Below are positions 1-11,700 of a stretch of 64,000 nucleotides of DNA, piece by piece. The DNA lies in assembly GCA_964019055.1 (NCBI GenBank), contig OZ025215.1, positions 7,301,284 to 7,365,283 on the forward strand, in the 5' to 3' direction. Numbering within the stretch: the first letter of the stretch is position 1; each line of letters opens with the position of its first letter. The translations under genes were made by a program, and so were the position numbers. The stretch is from Anthopleura xanthogrammica (lineage: Eukaryota; Cnidaria; Anthozoa; Actiniaria; Actiniidae). The notes under the pieces were generated by a model. The model did not search any database and was not told the DNA's origin. It was given only the letters and a program-made list of their open reading frames with translations.

Positions 1-1128
1 TCTATAACATTTAATTGCATAGTAATCTATCTTAAAGGCATATTATATCAAGTTATACAACAGTTATATGACTCACTTAAGTCACTCTTGTTTCCTAGTA
101 TGCACATGTTGAAGACAACTGGTTTGTCTCAAAATATATACAACCTTTAATATATTCGCTTATCTTATAGTGATTTCTTTTAACCCATGAAACAAAAATC
201 TAACAGTTAAATGCAATTAAGAGTGAGCAAACTTCTTATATCAAGACTACAATATCTATTCCATGGATTAATGAAATCATTCTAAACACCAAGTTAAATA
301 ATGTGCGCTGCGCAAAAACTCATGAAAATATGATATCCAAAAATGTCTTCAGGCATGCAGGTATTACTCTACCCTGGCCAGATGTTTCTTTTTAGTTTCG
401 CACTCTTGCCGTCCAACGGTAACACAACCTCTGATGAGAAATGGTAAGGCGCGGAAATACAACAAAATCGTGCAACTTGTCGCGCAACATTGTTGCGTTG
501 CAAGTTGCTTGTTCATTCATATTTCTGTGCCTTTACCGATTTTCATAAATTTTACCGAGACATTTTTCTTTCCTTCGTTGGCGTCAAAAATGACCCTACT
601 GAAATTACACATAGTGTAATGTTCATATTGAACATGATTTTAAATGTAACTAGACATATGAAAAAACATTTCTCTAATTAATGCCGAAATTTTACAATAT
701 CAGAAAAAGGTTGAATGGACAACACCTAGGTATCAAGTCTCTAGCGGGAGCTAAAACTCAAAAGGTTGGTCCCTCGTTGTCTAATGGATGTGCTCATATC
801 GTTCCCTCGAGATTTTTTACAAAACGTAGCACCCAATAAATAATTTTATATGTACTTTACAACGATTCCAAACAGAAGGAATAACGATGCACATGGCTAC
901 AATATGGATTTTCTCATCCAACAAATTCAGTAAGCCATGTTTACCAGCAATGCGTTTTCCTTTGGAGCACAACGACTAACCGAACCATCACAACGTTACT
1001 GCACTGTTGTGCAAAGCTTTTCAGTATTTGAGCTCCAGACTAGAGACCAGAATAAATTAAAGTACATACCGAACTATGAAAAAAAAACTCAACTAAGAAA
1101 TACGGGAAACAAAAGAGTGGAACCTAGC

Positions 1129-1536
1129 CTTTTCCATATCGAGCAAGGGACTGGAACCAAGTTTATCAAAATTTACTTAATTAAAAAACTAACTCCCTTT
1201 ACAGTAAAGAACAAATACAAATTAGTAAGAATTGGAAGTTTGAACAAGTTTGTGCGAGTTGTAACGAAATTATGATATTTTGAATTTTTTTTTTGAAAAT
1301 ACAACGAAAATGTATGGTTTGGAAGGACGTTTTGGAAAGACACCATACATTTCTCTGTAATTTTTGGCAGAGTTTGGATGCTCATATTTTTTTTCTATTT
1401 AGCCAAACGTTCTGAAACTTGGTCAATATAAGCTTATATTAGGTTACTCTTCCGTGTGATTGGTTTATTTTTTCTGGAACCATAATCAAATTATTTTTTT
1501 ACACTCGTACCCAGTCCCTTGCTCGATATGGAAAAG
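1129..1536. repeat. 26-bp perfect inverted repeat, 356 bp apart
   Basis: The arm at 1129-1154 (core CATATCGAGCAAGGGACTGG) recurs as its exact reverse complement at 1511-1536. Pairing does not extend to either side. The spacer is A+T-rich and non-coding. It may be the remains of a transposon with terminal repeats or of two copies of one short element; no target-site duplication was seen. Confidence 0.7.
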
Positions 1537-1957
1537 ACGAACTGAAACAAAACGAAAAAAAATGAAAACGAAACTTGAACAAATATTCAGCCAGCTGAAT
1601 AACTACATAAATAAAGAAAACTCATTGAATTGAAAATAATAATTATTGGATATATAGGTATATACATGTTCTTCTATACAAATGTGCGTTCTGCAATATA
1701 TCTCACAACTTTAATAATATAATCACCCTATTTCTTTTTAAACTTATCTGTGTTAATTGTACAAAAAAAAGCTAACGAGCAGCAATGCAATAGAGTAGCC
1801 TTTGGAAAATAAGCCAAAACTCTTCAAATTAATTATGCTATTAAATATACGTCAACTATTATTTATATGATTATTATTATTAATTTATTATTTTCATTTT
1901 TCTCCGGCGACTCAAAAACTTGAACTTGTTTTAAGTCTGGATTTTCGTCTTTTTTTC

Positions 1958-1973
1958 GGGGGGGGGGGGGGGG
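1958..1973 (+). repeat. Homopolymer G16
   Basis: Sixteen consecutive G. Similar runs occur at 17825-17840 (C16) and 22844-22858 (G15), the last inside a MITE. All three could be partly sequencing or assembly artefacts in exact length. Confidence 0.9.
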
Positions 1974-2275
1974 AATACATTTTTCGCACGCGAAGCAAGG
2001 GTCCTGACATATTCTATTTTACTTTAAGGGAGAAAAGCTTTGAAAATGCTTATTTTTTACGGGTTTGGAATGCAGTATTAAGTAGTATTTACAACCTAGT
2101 TTCTAAATGTGATAAAAGATATTCTAATGGTTCACAAAATATGATAAATATTCTTATTTTGATATATTAGTACCCTTGTCTTTTGAAGACTCTATATTCT
2201 GTAGGTTCTTGTGTGAAAAGAGAGATAAACGCGGAACGATATTCCGAGGAGTTGAAACTTGAAATCAGTAGTATA

Positions 2276-2445
2276 GCGCAGATTTTGTACGTGTGAAAAG
2301 TCACGGTACACAGCACGGCTAAGGCATGGCGCGAACACGGCAGCGATTGATGTGTAATATTTTCATACATGGCACAGTACTGACACGGTCACGGCACGGC
2401 GCGGTCCGTGCTGCAAATTTTTCATAGTCATACGAAAACTGCTGC
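2276..2445. mobile_element. MITE family B, copy 1
   Basis: A roughly 170-bp palindromic element. Terminal repeats resemble TAGAGCAGTTTTCGTATGA at both ends in inverted orientation (the left end is diverged), followed by GTGTGAAAAGTCAC on the left and TTTTCATAGTCATAC on the right. The interior is made of degenerate CACGGCAC and CGGCGCGG units, unusually GC-rich for this window. A second copy with the same order of internal motifs is at 32341-32508. No coding capacity. The superfamily is inferred only from a TA at the borders of copy 2, which suggests Tc1/mariner-type. Confidence 0.75.
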
Positions 2446-2716
2446 AATCTTTCATCGTTTTTCCTCCTGTTTTTTCCCGCGTTCATCTCTTTTTTCTCTC
2501 TCACCAAAAACCTATGAACCAAAAATTATTAACTTAGAATACCTAATTTGGAGAGATCCACTTTTTCGCCTTCAAACATCTTCGCCAGTGTTATTCAAGA
2601 TCTGAGATCTCAGATTGACCGGCATCCCCGTCGATCGCATAATACGTCACGTGACCTACTCTCCTGTCGTCATGGTGATGGAACAGGCCTATTCAGGAGT
2701 AGTATACCTTTGTTTT

Positions 2717-5700
2717 TTACACAATGTCGATATCGCCATTAGGGATAACGGGCCTGGTCTCGTCGTTATCTAACGAGTCGTCGTCGTCTTCGGGTTCTTG
2801 TGGAGGTGTTTGGGGTTCGTTTGGATCAGCTGGATCATAGTTGATGTTTTCGAAATGTTTGTAATCGCTGCGGTTCTTGATGTCAGCTTTCTTTATCAAT
2901 GTTGCTGTACCGTTAGACATCTTGTCTGCCTCGGGTTCGACGTTGTAAAGAATTCTGTTAAATGAAAGAGATCAGTTATTACTCCACGAGTCATATGATC
3001 AGCAAGCAGCCCATATATCATTATGGGCAGATATTAGAACGGGTTTCGCATACTTATGGGAAGCCACTTCAATGCTATACTGAGGTCCTACAGCATTTAC
3101 TAGGTAGTACGTATACCGTGTGCATGCTAATAGTAAAGATAACTATTCTTATGGCTCAAAGCAAATTCAATGCTAAGATATGTAGTACCATGCAAGTGCT
3201 TTAGGTCAATGCTGCGGGCTTGTGGTTTATTCGAAAACTGTTCCACAGCTAGTTGATCTGAGAAAAAATATTAACCTATCAGAATCGAGAAAATATGCGA
3301 AACTGAGGTGTCATCCTTAGTAGCACGGCGACTCGGGAAACGGTTATTTCTTTACTTTATTCCACACTCAATAATCAAAAACCTCTCCTCAAACTCTAGA
3401 TTTATCTTAGATATAAACTTTTATAAGTAAATTTTCGCAGGCTTCATGACACCTCCATGAGAGCTGGACCCGATATTGCATGCATGTGTAAAACAATCGT
3501 ATCAAGAAAGCCTGCATTCTTTTCTACTTACTCCAATCTTTGTGGCTTTCGTCGCCTCCTTACGAGTAAGACCAACACGACCATAATCAGAAGTAACACC
3601 AGCAGTCCAACCACTAGACCAATAATAAGAGCAGGTTGAACGTTCGCAGACTTGCCGTTGTTCGCCGAGGCCTGTACGAAACCATTTTTGTCGGTTGGCG
3701 ATATCACTATAGTTGGTTTGGTGGTCAAAGGTTTATCTGTGACAAGAAAAAAGTACCATTAATATCTATTTTTGGCCTGCCGTACATTATGGATGTTATA
3801 TGAACTTATTTATCAACGATGCGCCCAGTTCCTGTACAGGCCCCTTTTCACGTGACGTCAAAGCAGCTCAATTTGGAGGACAAAACAAAAGAATTTCAAT
3901 CTCCTGAGAATTGGAACTTATTGTTTTGTTCTTCACATTGAGCTGCATTCCGACGTACTACAAGGGGTATATACTGTTTAAGAAGTCAGATAATATCAGT
4001 AAAACACTTACTTTTAGCACAGGTCTTGTCGTCTTTCTGCAAGTACAGGCCATCAGGACATGCACAGCTGTATCCTCTTGCGGTAGACGATATGAGACAC
4101 AAGTGTGAACACCCTCCATTATCCTTGTAGGCGCACGGTCTTGACCTTACTGTAAATGAACCCAGTCAAGGTATCATTAAGACGAGTAAAATAAAAACGT
4201 GGAAGAAAAAATAAATGCTTTCCACTCGTACAAAAGTCTGCCCTAGTGAAAGTCTGGCGGGTTTTTCCTTCTTCACTCTTTTCTATCTTTTTTCCGACAT
4301 TCTGAGAAATAATGGTGAGTACTTATCAAGTTGACTCAGAAGGAACACCGAATTTGTGTTCTTATTTCGCAATTGAAAATTTTCAGAAGAGTTCGTTACT
4401 AATCTTTCTTTCAACTTTCTTTGCCACAGCTTACAAAAATTCCGCACCCCTCCCTGGTTATGTCTTACCTGATGGCTGCCTCTGGGGGTGGTAGATACAT
4501 GCATCCTGTGGCGACATGGCATCGCTCACCAACACAGTCACATTCTTTCCTGTGAACTTATTAGCCTTCTTAATACTTTTATTGTCTGCCCAGTAAATAT
4601 GGTCTTCAAATACAGCCACAGCTGATGGATTCACCAGTCCAGTGTTAACAAGCTCTCGGATAGCAGTACCATTCAAGCTGCAGTGTTTGATGGTCTTCAG
4701 CTTCGAGTCCACCCAGTATAGTTTCCGTGTTGTGTAGTCGATGGTCAGTCCAGCTGGACGCTCGATGTGGTCTCCACTGATCAGGACCTGACGGTTGGTA
4801 CCATCCATACTTGCCCGTTCGATTTTGGCCGGTGATCCCCAATCAATCCAGTACAAAGTACTATAAGAAAATATCTCATTAGATTTATAGTCTACAAGTT
4901 GGCTGAACTTCTCAATTTGCATCATTTTTCAAGGTATACGACAGTCCCCCCATCTCTCGAGGGGATATATTCGTTGTCCCATTTCCGTGATCGTCAAAAC
5001 GAGTTTTGAGGATTACATTTTTAGTTGATTTTTTCTCCGAGGGGTTTGAAGAGAATAAGATTTGCTGGACTGAACAGCCTTTTTACAGCGGATTCAGATT
5101 GAGCGTTTGACCGTCGCAACCGTTCAATTTGCACGTTTCTATGCAGAACGCTCGACGTTTCTAGGCGGCAGGGAGCACGTTCGGCTGATAAAATCGATCT
5201 TATCAGCCTGAACGTCCTCCCAGGAGGTGTTTTCCCCCAAGAACCCTTATGGTACTATTAACAAAACTCACTGCAAAACCTACCCTTCAGATGGATCAAC
5301 AACTAGAGAACTTGGTTTGTCCAGACCACTTGTGATAAGAGTCTTCATATGTCTGCCATCCATTTCCGACACTAAAATGCTATTGGTTCCAGAATCTGAC
5401 CAATAGAGCTTCTTGCCCACCCAATCAACAGCAAGCCCCGTAGGATCGACCATGCCTCTTTCTACAACAGTTTCCACGGTTTTTGATCCCAGCTTGGCCT
5501 TTAGTATGCTTGATTTTTGTCCGTCCGTCCAGTATACCATGCTTTCTTCGACATCAAACCCAAGGGTTTTAGCATCCTGCAGATTCTTGAAGACTTGTTT
5601 GTATTCCTTGCCGTCTGTCATGATCAATCTGATACTGTTGCGGTTGGAGAACATTAGGTATGGTCGGGGACCTGTAGCGATGAAAATACAAGACGATTAA

Positions 5701-8700
5701 CGCTTAGGTTTGGGCTCCCTGTGTTACAGATCCTTCTTGACCTATCATATGGGAGATTCAGGAAAGACGGCTAAGATGACTTTAAACCGCATAAAGCAGG
5801 TTAAAGACCATGAGAAACAACTCCAAATCAAGGTATGATCACTTGATTTATAGTTTTTGATATTGTTTACTGTAGTAGTTTCCACACTTAACATTGCTTG
5901 GGCACCCTGTGGCCTCCTTGGCACTGGTGGAATGGGAATCACAAGAGGAATGACCTCTCTCGCCATTACAGTATAAAGGACTCCAATAGACAGACATCAA
6001 AATTCAGGCCTTACCTTGAGCCTTGCACCTTCTCCTATCAGGTTCCAATTCATATCCATCCATACAAGTACACTTGAAGCTTCCTTTAGTGTTGAAACAG
6101 GTTTGACTGCACATCCCCGGGATCTCACACTCATTGAAATCTACATATTTGTATAAAAGTAAGTCATCACCTACAATATACTATCCCAATACAATATTAT
6201 ATTTGTGTCTGACAGGTATCTGTGTGTTCTGCTCTTAATCAAAGTCTTGATAAATGTCTCTTCTATGTTAAAAAAAATATTTTATTTGATATTCTTTAGT
6301 GGTTAGCTGTGAAATTTATTGGTAGTAAAAGTTAGAGGTACCGACACTCAAACTAGTATAGTATGTATGTAGTCTATTATTTACCTTGACAACTCCTGCG
6401 ATCATCCATGAGTTCGTATCCAGGCTTACATGAGCAGTAGAAGCTGGTTTTGGTGTTGGTGCAGATGTGCAGGCAGTGACCATTGTTTGATTGACACTTA
6501 ATGGCTAAAAATGTAGAAAAACTTTGGTTAGATCTCTGTATCATAAATCACAAGTACTGTATGTGGTGATGATACAATCATCATTCTAATCATAGGTAAT
6601 CATCGCCATCATAAACACAATAAACCATTCTAAATTATTACTAATCATCATAAAGTGAACATTCTACGTAATCACCATCATTCTCACCATGGTGACTTTT
6701 ACCAGTATTCTAAGTATTATTATCATCACCATCATCCTGAACCACACAACTATCCTAAAGCTATGTTGCAAGCCATGTCACAGCATGCAATTTGTTGCGT
6801 GCAATGTTGCTGAAGTATAAAAATGATTCTACTTTAGCAACATTGCACACAATGTTGCATCATGTGTTTGTGCCTTTTAAAAGATAGATACATTGTACAT
6901 ACTACAGTTTCTTTCATCTTCACCATTGGGACACTGTCGACTCCCATCACATACTTTGCTGTTGGCAATACAAGTAGTGCTGATACCACATCTAAAGAAC
7001 CCTGGCATGCATACTTGATTAGGGCTCACAGCTGTAGAGGGATAAGCAAATAGAGGAATAAGTATGGATATATAATATATATGAATACCAAAACCTTTAC
7101 CTTGTTTAAGAGGTGGCTTAAAATAACAGCTGGAGCGGGTTGTACGAAGCCTTAATATCGCTATCCACCAGATAAATCCTTATCCAACAGATAAAACCTA
7201 TACAAATTCTATACACTGGATAACTTGTACAACAAGCTTCTGGTCATCAGGCAATGTCCAGTCAGAATTAGAACTTGTCCAGTCAAATCTTTGCCCGTGC
7301 TGGTCATTTTGACCAGTAATGTTGAGCCAGAAAAACGAAAAACGAGATGACCAAACTAAAACTAATTTGGCCAGTCATCATGGCCGGCAACTGACCTGCC
7401 GTTATTTTAAGCCTTGGGACTGGGACTTTATTACCATCTTCATTATCCTTGTCATCACCATATCCATCTTCAAACACCACCTTATAGTCGTCAAACTATC
7501 CCTATCATCAAATATACCATCACCATCACAAGCACCACTAACAGCAACCATGTACACATAACCATCAAACACTTGATAACTTACTCATTAAATAATGTAT
7601 TACATAAAAAGATGATCAATAAAGTGAACAGATCAAGTTAGGAATTAGTTAGATTACAGAAGTCTAGTGATAAGTCAGCAAGTATATAAGATTATATTAT
7701 TTCTTTTTTGGCTTTTAAACTACTAAAAAATAAGAAAGAAAGAAAATCAAGTTTGGAACTTGTATATTTTATAGCAGATGTTATCTTATTTATTTTTTAT
7801 CGGAAAAAAAACATTTTTACAAGTTTACCTTGAGAAATTTACCATTTTGAACTGAATTTATCAACAGTTGCCATTACTATGAATATTTAGTTTTGTTTTA
7901 ATGCTAAAGTACATTAACTTCTTGATCTGACAACACCTGTTGGCCTTAAGTACTTACTAAGATTAGATCCATCTTGGTACACAACTAGTGGCAGAGGCTG
8001 TACTGAAGGTGCTGAAGTTGCTGCATTTTATAGAAAGGTTTTAATTTAGGTCCATCATAATATTCAAACTCAGTCAAATTTAACATGCAACTGTTTTTGT
8101 AAACAACGTCAGTTAGTTATGTCCAGTTCTTGTAGTTTAGGGGTACAACATTAAGTTGGGGCCAAGTTTTACTTTGTTTTAACCCTTCATCACTTTACGA
8201 GAGTAGCACTTAATAGCCATGCAGTGGCTAACAAGCCTGTGGCCCTTGTTCCACGATTGAATTGGAAGTTAGAAGTTGATTTTGGGGAAGGGGGGAAACC
8301 AGAGAAAGATCCTCGAAGCACAGAAGAGAACCAACTAGAAACTCTACTAACAAACAACACCAAGCCCTGCGGGATTCAAACTTCAGTCACCATGGTCAGA
8401 GGCAAGCCCTCTCACCGCTTCCCCACCCATGCTTCCACCGTTTTGTTCAGTAGAAACTCTCTGTTAGTGTATTATAAGGTTGTTGTACTTAAATATGTAC
8501 AAATAGCCTTTCAAACTAATTGTACATTTAGTCATTTTGTTTCTTTCTCGCACAAATTTGCTAATAAACATGCAAATATTAGACAAAGCCAAACAATGCA
8601 AGCCTATCTGGTAAGCGGATTTTATTGTAATTTTTTTTAATTAGCATGAAATGTGGCTGTCTTATAGACCTTTCCCAAATTTGCTTCACCGACCACAAAA

Positions 8701-11700
8701 GAATAGACTTAAGGCAAAGCTAGAGAGTAGATAAAATGCAGTAAATATATGAATTTGAAAACTTCAGCCTCAACTTGAATCTTTTGTTCTGTGGTCATTC
8801 AAGGGAATTCAGGAAGGTTTATTGAAGGATTGACTTATCCTGTTATGAAAGACAAGCCTTATTTGCATGCTATAATTTAAAAGCCAATAAAGACTTGGAA
8901 AAAAAATTTTTGAAAATTTCATTAAAAGAGTAGAGAGTCATTAAGTTGTAAGTAAAGGCTTTCATGTGAGCGTTGATGAATAAGGTATGTGTATGGGAAT
9001 CCATGGAAGATACTTACGACAAGAGCGTTCATCACTGCCATCACCACAGTTTTCTTTGCCATCACACCTCTGTCCCTTTGGGATGCAAACCTGATTGGCA
9101 CAGGTGAACTCTGAACTAGTGCAACCAAGGGTACCTAAAAGAAACAACAGAGTATGAGATTAAATTTCATGCTTAATTACAGGTAATAGTCTTGAACAAA
9201 AATCAGTGATAAAATAATCTGACGTTTCGACATCTTCTAATGTCATTATCAAGTAGGCTTGTTAATTTCATACAAGTGTACTTGATAATGACATTGGAAT
9301 ATGTTGAAACGTCATACTATTTTATTCCAGTGATTTTATCACTGAACTTTGCTTATAAGATCAATAAGCAACATAAAAAATATTCAGGAAAAATAATATA
9401 AATATTCTTACCACAATCCTTTTCATCGCTGCCATCTGTACAGTCATTAGATCCATCACAAATCCATTCTCGGTGAACACATTGGGTGCCGTCAGAGCAT
9501 ACACGTTCATTCTTTCTACAGATTGCAGGTGGTCGAGTAGGCCTAGTCACTATTGAAATAAATTTTAAAACTGTCATCACCATGGGCTTGCAGTAGATGG
9601 TAGGCCATCATATTATTGCTAAGCCAAACAGCAACTGTAAACTAGTCATAATTTAGACTAGCACGCTGTAGAGTTGTGCCGACTCCAAGTGTTTAGTCCA
9701 GCCTTTCACCTGAGGGCATCCATATTATAATAATAATAATATGATATGCAATTTATATTACATTGCATAGGCAATATTTTAAACATGTGTTTGCAATAAC
9801 TGTGTAAGTTGTGCATTGATTTAGTTACCATTTTGACATTGTTTTTCATCAGATCCATCCATGCAGTCGTTTCTTCCATCACATCTGTAGCGAGCAGGTA
9901 TGCATCGACCACTAAGATTACAGGTAAACTCTGTTGGACTGCATGTTTTACTGACTAAAAGCAAAGAAAATCATTTCAGTCCTTGTAAGTAAATAAGTTG
10001 GATGAAATTTTAAACTCTCTGACTTTGCATACTGTATGATAGAAAAAAATGAGAATCTGTATACAATAGTATTGTTATATCAGGGGCAGTAAGGGGGGTC
10101 TCAGCACAGTTCAAGAAAATTAAAAAGGACGATCACACTCACAGAAATTATGAAACACTCAAATTCAAGAAAATTCATGATTCACGACGTTTAGAACATG
10201 CTCATCACAGATCACTAAAATTAAAAAACCCTGTTCATGATTTCACACGAAAATACCTTACCAGCCGTGTTATAAACAAGTTGAGCTAAAGGGAAGAATT
10301 AGCATATAATGACCATATTTTATTGAATCGAATGAACACAAGACTTACCACAGTTTCGTTCATCACTCAAATCATTACAATCATCTTCTTGATCACATCT
10401 AAAATCCATGGAAACACACCGGCTATTGTCACAACGAAATTGGTTGCTTGAGCAAGAAGTTGCTGTAGAAAAAAAGGAATTAAAATTAACATTAAATTTT
10501 TCAAATTAGTTTATTATGTTATTTTACACAATGTCATGGCATTCTTATGCTCTGTTTGTATACTTACAGCAGTGCAGTTCATCACTTCCATCGCCACAAT
10601 CATCTTCACCATCACATCTGAAGGACTGGGGTTTACATCGTTTGTTTGCACAAGTAAAATGGTCAGAAGGGCAGGAAAGTGGTGCTAGTGAAGCTATGGA
10701 ATACAGAGACAAGATATAACTTAGTGGGAAAACCTTAACTAAAGTCTTGGCAATGAAAAATGCTTTTTAACAAATTTTGATGCATCCCAACATTTGTGTG
10801 TTTGTGTGTGTTTGTTGCAAGAAGTCAACAAAATAATGCAAAAGGACCTCAAGCAGTTACAAGGGTCCTAGAACCCAAAGATCCTACAGTAGCTTAATCC
10901 CGGGACTCCAACGTCATGAAATAACATTTATTTCACAATGATTCCTTATTTTATTCAAGATATGCTTGAAATTAATTTTGCAATTTTTAGAAACCTATTT
11001 CACAGATTGATACTTACGACAACCAGTTTCATCACTGTTATCATCACAATCATCTGTTCCATCACACTTCCAGCTCCTTCGGATACACCTTCCATTATTG
11101 CAGGTGAAATCATTTGCTGTATTGCATGTTTTGTGGGCTATTGATCAAATAAGGAATTTGGTTGTTAATAGAGTCCATTATTTGAAACCAAAATTGTATA
11201 AAAGAATAAAATTCTTTCAAAAATGACATGCATTTCAAAAAATTTATTGTCCCTCTAAAAGAGTTTTTATTGCTAAGAATAAAAAACTTTTTAAATAGAG
11301 AACATTTTTGTTAAGATATACTTTTTTTAAGATATTGGTGTAAATTTACAAAAGTTAAAACCTAATTCTAGATGGTTTGTGCTTAAATATTCATGATAGA
11401 TTCTTCTAGATACTAAAAGATTAATTCTAGTAGAATTATTTTAGATCTACGTGCGATATTCTTGGTAGCAGACATCTTTAAATCAAGAGTTGAGCTATTA
11501 CCATTTATTAATATTAATTATTTTTGATCTTGCTTCAGGCAAAAATTAATGCCGTATTTGATAAGACAATTAGTACATCCTATACACAGCTAACATAGTT
11601 GCTTTTTCGTAAGCTTTTTCGAGTGTGAAAAAAATGTATGATCCACTTCTTATGATAAATAAGGTTGCATTTAAAGAAAAGGCATAAAGTTAATTCATGG

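Larger units (their letters stand above)
1..2716. other. Non-coding flank downstream of the LDLR-like gene
   Basis: No convincing coding region was found; the open frames here are short and lack recognisable motifs. The stretch holds a 26-bp inverted repeat (1129-1154 and 1511-1536), a run of 16 G at 1958-1973, a GC-richer MITE at 2276-2445, and the 3' flank of the receptor gene, whose stop codon is at 2717-2719. A short motif around 470-510 (AACATTGTTGC type) also occurs near 6790-6860. The nearest clear minus-strand AATAAA is about 830 bp past the stop (1884-1889), so the transcript end is not settled. Confidence 0.6.

Noticed and set aside
937..1275. 112-codon plus-strand frame
   Set aside because: A+T-rich, basic, no motif, no splice context; overlaps the 26-bp inverted repeat.
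8224..8640. 138-codon plus-strand frame in a receptor intron
   Set aside because: Lies antisense across a tRNA-derived SINE; no domain.
10080..10330. Possible repeat with TTCAAGAAAATT motifs in a receptor intron
   Set aside because: Only short direct similarities; no inverted ends or second copy seen in the window.
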